Assembly: GCA_028023455.1 (NCBI GenBank)
Contig: JAQFVV010012416.1
Location: forward strand, 3,763,594-3,827,593
Length of the DNA: 64,000 nt
Source of the DNA: Epiperipatus broadwayi
Taxonomy: Eukaryota > Onychophora > Udeonychophora > Euonychophora > Peripatidae
Direction: 5' to 3'
Every line of letters begins with the position of its first letter. The stretch's first letter is position 1. Of this stretch, positions 59,089-64,000 are shown in pieces. The translations under genes were made by a program, and so were the position numbers. Under the pieces are notes generated by a model. That model made no database searches, was not told the origin of the DNA, and saw only the letters and a program-made list of their open reading frames with translations.

Positions 59089-59272
59089 TATTGTAACTAA
59101 AGAAAGTCGTTAACTGCAATGCAAATGTATGCAAATGACTTTATGTATTCCATTTCTTGGATATATTGTAACATGCCTTTTCTGTTGATGGTATGATTGT
59201 CCCTAGTAACAAAGCAGGCCTCTTTCACTTTTTTTTTAAGTCGTGTCATTCTCTGCAAACAACAACAGGGTC

Positions 59273-59475
59273 CTATGGTTGGGAATCATGTTCTTCTGAG
59301 CTGCAATGCTGGGCAAAAACTGAGTTAAAAGTTGGATCTGTTATTGCTTTGTTGTAAGAATATATATGTTGAGACAGCCATGTAGATAGTGAAGCTCTTA
59401 TTTCCCTAAAGTATGAGGCATGACAATTTGCTTCAGGGCAGGCAATGTTGTACACCACTTGAGGTGTTTGCGAGG
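59273..59475 (-). pseudogene. PLE GIY-YIG endonuclease fragment, second lineage
   Basis: Minus-strand frame: VYNIACPEANCHASYFREIR, then SLSTWLSQHIYSYNKAITDP and FNSVFAQHCSSEEHDSQP, stop at 59273. CPE-NCHASYIGETR-SLS-RL--H is the pattern of one PLE endonuclease group; here YIGET has become YFREI and R has become W in the following helix, so the active site is broken. The two Cys and the H-C pair of the zinc site remain. Sequence differs enough from the 58.1- and 47.7-kb fragments to be another PLE lineage. Confidence 0.8.
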
Positions 59476-59591
59476 ATAGTAATCTGTCTTTGGTGTTGTT
59501 GATTGATTTATTGGAGTTGGGGGGGGGAGCACAAATGGTACTTTGTATGAAAAGTTTTTTATGCAGTTAACCACTTTCTTTACTTACAATA

Positions 59592-59635
59592 TGGCTATGA
59601 CTATGAGGGCTATATCCCTTGAAAGCGCTCAGCCA
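59592..59635 (+). ncRNA. Hammerhead-like motif, family D
   Basis: tggct (59592-59596) / agcca (59631-59635), junction atgactatga, stem II gaggg/ccctt with loop ctatat, GAAA, stem III ag/ct with loop cg, U then C before the second stem I strand. Confidence 0.5.
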
Positions 59636-60319
59636 CACTTATACATATTTATTTTGTATTATTTTTGTATTATTGTAATATTTAAAGAATTTTAAAAAAT
59701 CCAGCTTTGTGTGTGTATGCATTGTTAGCACAAATCATATTTATATAGTAGTCTTTAACTGAAAAGTTTAAAACATTTTGCTTATTTCAATCAAATAATT
59801 AAAAAAAAAAATTTTTTTTTTCTAGTTATATAATGAGGCATATTCTTTTTAAATATTTAAAATAAATATAATTATTTAGCTTTATTTCTTTATATTTATT
59901 TATTGCAATATGCTTTTAAAAATACTCGGCATGCAATTGCAGACACATTAATATATTTTACATTTTAATAATAATACATTAATATACACCTGGGTCTCAT
60001 TTTATGTGGGAGATAGGTTCTTCAGAAAATGCACACAAAAGAAATTGCACAAAACTAGACTTAACTTACCTTGAAAAATGGGAGATATGTACTGTTATTT
60101 TCAAAAATCGCATAAAAGCAAAGCAACAATGTAAAATTACTTTAAAATTCACATTAAAAAAAGGAAATAAAATATGAGTAATAAAAAATTTCAAATTTGA
60201 AAAAAATTGGTACAAGACAAATTTTTTTTATTAACTATAGTATCTAATTTTATTCAAAACAATATACTTTTTATGCGTAATTTACAGTATTTTACATTTT
60301 TTCATACATGTACAGTATT

Positions 60320-60526
60320 TTAATCATTATTTCTATTTGATGATATGCAAGTTCGTTTGTGAACTGGTAAGACATCAGATTTATCACAAGAGGAAATATA
60401 ACTAGTGCCAACTTTATTTGTTTTAATTGCTCTTATGGTACACTCATCCAAAGTAAAATGTTTTCCAATTGCTGTTGGTCCTTCCCATTTCACTAAATGA
60501 TCTAAAATTGAAATTTTTGTTTCCAA
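60320..60526 (-). pseudogene. Tigger/pogo transposase N-terminus, truncated
   Basis: Minus-strand 68 codons: ETKISILDHLVKWEGPTAIG, KHFTLDECTIRAIKTNKVGT. Closer to the CENP-B/Tigger helix-turn-helix consensus than copy A (ILDHL--G-PTAIGKHF). It ends at the same relative position as copy A, with similar ends (SSN-ND, stop), so both derive from one deletion founder or the short frame was kept. No DDE domain in the element. Confidence 0.75.
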
Positions 60527-61083
60527 AGAAATTCATTTCTTGAGTGTTTTTCCCTCTCCATTAGGGTAAATTAAAAGTTTAAAATAAAAATAAGAACGTA
60601 GACTTATGATAATAAAAAGATACCTACTCACCACTGTTGGGCAAAATTTAATTAAAACTAACAATTAAAAATTAAATTCTTATTTTTTTATTTAATTTTC
60701 AATTCCGTTTAAGAATTAAATCTCATTGTTTCATATCACATTAATTTCAGATTATGTTATGCAATTTTTAAATTGTTAATTATAATTAAAAATCAGACTT
60801 TAATTTTTAATTGTCAAATTTAATTGTGCCCACCACTGTTACTCAGCTTTTAAAAATAAATTTGCGGACACTAAATGATTAATTGATTATGTACTCTTTT
60901 TTAAAAAGAAAAAATAGAATGTGATTTAAAATGCAAAAACAACAACATGCATAGTATAAGTATCTATAATGTTTGAAAAGATTTACATTATAATCTTGTA
61001 AAATTTATTACTTGCAGACAAAATTAACAAAGCGTATGCCACACTTGAATGAGAAGCTATAAAGATACACAGAAATTATTACA

Positions 61084-61124
61084 CGCTAAGCGCTTTCGAG
61101 GTCTTTTGCCTCATATTCATAGCG
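61084..61124 (-). ncRNA. Hammerhead-like motif, family D
   Basis: Minus strand: cgct/agcg stem I, junction atgaatatga, stem II gagg/cctc with loop caaaaga, GAAA, stem III ag/ct, U then T. Stem I and II bases differ from the 59-kb copies yet stay paired. Confidence 0.5.
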
Positions 61125-61227
61125 GTACTGTGAGCTGCAGAATGAAAAAACAGGGCAAGGGAAACAAAACAGTATGCAAAGCATATGCAAATGAACTAGA
61201 TAGTCCAACGTTTGGAGATGTCAAAGC

Positions 61228-61411
61228 AACATTTTTAGAGCATTCCAAGAAGACAGGACATTTGTTTGAACCTTCCAGCCCTAAAATAGTCTGTATTGAG
61301 AAAAATGACATCAAGCGGAAAATCAGAGAAGCATATTTTATTAATGGCAATAATAACTCCATCAATAGACGAGATACCTGCTTTGACATCTCCAAACGTT
61401 GGACTATCTAG
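61228..61411 (+). pseudogene. PLE GIY-YIG endonuclease C-terminal fragment
   Basis: Loop-encoded peptide: EHSKKTGHLFEPSSPKIVCI, EKNDIKRKIREAYFINGNNN, SINRRDT. H-KKTGH is the zinc/His motif and KRKIREAYFI carries the Glu of the GIY-YIG fold; SIN-RDT is a common end of PLE endonucleases. The open frame starts in the left arm (MRSYKDTQKLLHAKRFRGLL) and the same peptide opens from the right arm on the opposite strand, which only reflects the inverted repeat. The YIG half is missing. Frames at 61117-61395 and 61296-61490 are antisense read-throughs. Confidence 0.85.
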
Positions 61412-61482
61412 TTCATTTGCATATGCTTTGCATACTGTTTTGTTTCCCTTGCCCTGTTTTTTCATTCTGCAGCTCACAGTAC

Positions 61483-61523
61483 CGCTATGAATATGAGGCA
61501 AAAGACCTCGAAAGCGCTTAGCG
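61483..61523 (+). ncRNA. Hammerhead-like motif, family D
   Basis: Plus-strand partner of the motif at 61084-61124: cgct (61483-61486) / agcg (61520-61523), atgaatatga, gagg/cctc, GAAA, ag/ct. It lies downstream of the endonuclease fragment in the same orientation, as in the third element. Confidence 0.5.
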
Positions 61524-62374
61524 TGTAATAATTTCTGTGTATCTTTATAGCTTCTCATTCAAGTGTGGCATACGCTTTGTTAATTTTGTATATTAAATTA
61601 TCGAATGAGAAGTCTTAAAATCTTTAATACTTGCAGACACTTAATGGTACTCTTTTTTTAAAAAGCAAAAATAGAATGTGATTTAAAATGCAAAAACAAC
61701 AACATGCATAGTATAAGCATCTATAATGTTTGAACAGATTTACATTATAATCTTGTAAAATTTATTACTTGCAGACACTAAATGGTACTCTTTTTTTAAA
61801 AAGCAAAAATAGAATGTGATTTAAAATGCAAAAACAACAACATGCATAGTATAGACATCTATAACATTTGAACAGATTTACATTATAATCTTGTAAAATT
61901 GAATGTGTGTATAAAAAATGGGGAAATCCTGATTTTAAGTGAATTATGAACTTCTTTATTGCATAAAATCTATTATAGTACTATTATAAAGCACTGAAAA
62001 TATTGAAACTATTAGATGGAAGTTGAACTCTGATAATGCGCTATTACTTTAAATATGACATGTGAATGCACAAAATTTATAATATTTAAAATAATAGTGC
62101 ATTATCAGAGCTCAACTTCTGATCTAATAATTTTTATCGCATAAAAGAAAACCACATACAAAGATATTAAGAAGAAACATGAATCGCATAACTTCAAAAT
62201 CGCATTTAAAAAATCTGCATAAAACGAGACCCGGGTGTATTTTATTTTGCAATAATAATACAATACACAGAAAATTAGTATTAAAATGAATATTAATGTA
62301 ACTATTAAAAAACAAATTTAATTTATATTTTAACCATATAGCTTCAATATATTTAATTTCTAAACTCATCTTTA

Positions 62375-62450
62375 ATTTTTTTTTCAGGTGTCATAGCATC
62401 GGCTGGGAAGCAAACCCCCTAACCTGGGACAATTATTTGTAAGGCAGCTG
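62375..62450 (-). repeat. tRNA-derived SINE, 5'-truncated
   Basis: ttttttttcaggtgtcatag, catcggctgggaagcaaacc and ggcagctg match the 3' two thirds of the SINE at 62838-62925; the box A end is missing. Confidence 0.75.
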
Positions 62451-62837
62451 TTTTCCTCTTATTTTCTTATGGAGTTTAGACATCAATTCTTTTGTGAATG
62501 GCTGCTAATGATATATATATATGTGTGTTATTAAAGACTTGTTTGTGCTATATCCTTTGTGCTTAGATAATGATGTTGTAAAATACTGTCTCTGTAAAAA
62601 GTAATATGCCGAAAATAACAGCATTCTGGGTGACTGAAATTGCAATAACTGAATTCAAAATAAAGATAACTTTGATATATGATTTGCAGTTCAACAAATA
62701 TATTAAATAACAAATTAACAATCATAAAATTGATTGACATAAAATATAAAAGGCTGAACATCCCCAATTAAATTCTTTTTTAATCTATCCGTCATTCTGG
62801 ATTGTGTGGCATAATTATTATTATCTTTATATATATA

Positions 62838-62925
62838 TGTCAAAGCATTGACCGGGAAGCAAACCCGGGCTGGCTGCTTGAAAGGCAGTTATGCTAACCA
62901 CTAGGCCACCAATGCTTGACAATTA
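62838..62925 (-). repeat. tRNA-Glu-like SINE with target-site duplication
   Basis: Minus strand folds as a nearly complete cloverleaf: acceptor gcattgg/tcaatgc (one G-T), box A region ggcctagtggttagca, anticodon loop ctttcaa (TTC, Glu) with a 4-bp stem, T-arm ccggg/cccgg with loop tttgctt. The T-loop lacks the usual TTCGA, the ends extend to ttgaca/tgtcaa, and an (AT) tail follows. aattattattatctt occurs on both sides (62814, 62929). It is therefore a SINE and not a tRNA gene. Confidence 0.75.
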
Positions 62926-62929
62926 TTAT

Positions 62930-64000
62930 TATCTTGACTTTAATTTATACACATTTTCAACTTTTTTTAAACTCTACCCTTGATGTTCCAAAAGGAAGAC
63001 AATCAGACTGAATACATTGTATAACCTATAACTTAATTATAGATTATTCTTTGAGAAAATCTGTAATTTAACAAATAACCAATGGAGTTATTTGCCTTGT
63101 GATATTTATTAAAACCCAAATCAGTAAACTGTCTTCTTTTATAAAAAAAATTATTGCAGGCAAAGACACTTTCAACAGCTTCTTATGAAGAAATAAATAA
63201 AGAAAACCTAATACCAGGATTTCCAATTTTTGGCAGGGTGGGTGTTGGAATGATTTTTCATTCTTGATTCTTTCTCTAAAAATAGCTAGACCCATTTTCC
63301 AAGGATAATTATGTGGAATTGATATAAGTTATCAAAAAGAAAAATTATAATTTTCTTGAATTTTTTTTTACTCAACCCAGATATAAAACCCAGATAATAA
63401 GCATGGCAGATGTATATGTTACCTTCATATCACAAATGTTTAGTTAATTTATTTGTTCATGGTTAAATTGTACATAGAATATTTTTTTTATGAAACTAAA
63501 ATATATTAACCTTAGTAAATTTAGTAATTCATTTATGTGATGGTGACTGTCCTTTTATAATTTCTATTGTTATATTTATTTTTATTTTTATGGCCATTAA
63601 TTTATGTGTGTATGTTTGCACTATTTAGTGCAAATCTTATTATGTTAACAGTTATGTTTCTTTTAAATATAAAACAAACTTATAATAATTTGAGAGTTAT
63701 ATACAATATTTATTCATTTACACAAAGTTTATTTTGCAAGTCTTGATATTCATGCTTTATTTAAAATACTAAATTATCTCACAAGATTTTAATTTCATAT
63801 CATTAAGAAGCCAGACTGCTAAGATTCTTAATGCATGTTAATTTGAAATGACTAATTAGAGTGAGTAATGTTATACCATATATCACAGTTACTTTTCAAT
63901 TAGGATTTTAATAGTTGGAAATATGAAATGTAAAAACAAAACAAACAAATGTAATTAAAATATTAGACAACATATAATCAAATGATGATAATGACATGAA
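62930..64000. other. No recognisable feature
   Basis: AT-rich to the window end. Minus frames at 62531-62767 and 63068-63295 have no family resemblance or splice support. Confidence 0.45.

Larger units (their letters stand above)
58930..59760 (-). mobile_element. PLE fragment in a family D foldback (third of four)
   Basis: Left arm 58931-59098 and right arm 59586-59755 are inverted: atatgatttgcgctaa / ttagcacaaatcatat, aataatacaaaataaatatg / catatttattttgtattatt, ggctatgactatgaggg in both. On the minus strand the order is endonuclease fragment, 3' UTR-like part (59270-59100), family D motif, arm end. A run of G is at 59519-59527. Confidence 0.9.
61018..61620 (+). mobile_element. PLE fragment in a family D foldback (fourth), nested in Tigger B
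   Basis: Left arm 61022-61227 and right arm 61384-61590 are almost perfect inverses over 205 bp (aattaacaaagcgtatgcc outside, tgtcaaagca / gctttgacatctcc inside). The short loop is an endonuclease fragment. tacttgcagaca stands on both sides (61009, 61629), either a target duplication or part of the host's tandem unit. A short extra piece (aatgagaagtcttaaa) after the right arm repeats part of it. Near-identity of the arms suggests a young event. Confidence 0.9.
59985..62241 (-). mobile_element. Tigger/pogo-like DNA transposon (copy B) with nested insertions
   Basis: Ends cacctgggtctcattttatg (59990) and cataaaacgagacccgggtg (62219-62238), each bordered by TA. Internal order is the inverse of copy A: HTH frame (60320-60526), AT-rich region with aattgaaaatt blocks, hairpin 62003-62130. 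It is longer than copy A because a ~140-bp segment (tttaaaatgcaaaaacaac ... cttgtaaaattta) is present three times (60864-61017, 61632-61770, 61774-61905) and a PLE foldback of about 600 bp sits between the first and second units. Confidence 0.9.

Noticed and set aside
61049-61558. Two proteins with the same N-terminus on opposite strands
   Set aside because: This follows from the 205-bp inverted repeat; only the loop codes for a PLE endonuclease fragment on the plus strand.
62838-62925. Functional tRNA-Glu gene
   Set aside because: The T-loop lacks TTCGA, the ends extend beyond the acceptor stem, an (AT) tail and 15-bp target duplication are present, and three related copies occur in the window. 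It is a SINE.

Overview
AT-rich, intron- and repeat-dominated nuclear DNA of an invertebrate metazoan. The sequence does not fix the phylum: an RTE-like LINE, Penelope-like elements (PLEs), a Tigger/pogo transposon and tRNA-derived SINEs together fit a mollusc, cnidarian, flatworm or arthropod. Nothing looks prokaryotic or organellar. Almost every open frame is short, broken, and either chance or a transposon relic. I found no rRNA, CRISPR array or convincing functional tRNA gene.

The one good candidate for host coding sequence is a terminal exon on the minus strand at 42429-42647. It has a splice acceptor, a 72-codon frame with a membrane segment, a stop, and an AATAAA about 105 nt further on. 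An unidentified open frame at 31808-32236 (minus) is longer than chance predicts.

The main theme is self-cleaving-RNA-like motifs. Four repeat families each carry a type I hammerhead ribozyme (HHR) or a close look-alike. Family A is a ~470-bp repeat (tandem at 3.66-4.89 kb; other copies near 1.5, 9.0, 20.8, 27.1, 27.4, 35.1 and 42.8 kb) that joins an HHR to a downstream tRNA-like box-B region, an arrangement known from SINE-like schistosome Sm-alpha repeats. Family B (12.9, 13.6, 14.8, 26.5, 30.3, 38.9-39.4, 46.0-46.5 kb) has a CUGANGA/GAAA core and a two-part stem I. Family C (11.5, 16.7-17.0, 29.0, 29.4-29.6 kb) has a CUGANGA core and a 5-6 bp stem II. Family D (2.5, 12.4, 58.9-59.8, 61.0-61.6 kb) keeps hammerhead geometry with compensatory stem changes but has an unusual 10-nt core.

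PLE remnants lie at 47.4-49.1 kb and 57.7-61.6 kb. Four fragments of the PLE GIY-YIG endonuclease each sit in or beside the loop of a foldback whose inverted arms behave like PLE pseudo-LTRs. At least two of these carry family D motifs. A decayed PLE reverse transcriptase lies at 48.4-49.1 kb.

Other layout: 0.1-1.0 kb inverted and direct repeats; 9.2-9.9 kb RTE-like LINE 3' end, with relics at 31.5, 34.5, 36.0 and 43.6-44.4 kb; 16.4-17.4 kb diverged duplications; 17.59-18.69 kb satellite with a 129-bp higher-order unit; 22-38 kb several foldback/MITE-like elements; 23.8-24.4 kb tandem repeat; 36.8-37.35 kb GC-richer block; two Tigger/pogo copies at 44.43-45.81 and 59.99-62.24 kb; 49.5-49.9 kb LINE C-terminus; 50.9-52.5 kb SINE cluster; 55.5-56.4 kb large palindrome; four minus-strand tRNA-derived SINEs at 26.0, 48.9, 62.4 and 62.8 kb. 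The rest is AT-rich sequence with no recognisable feature.
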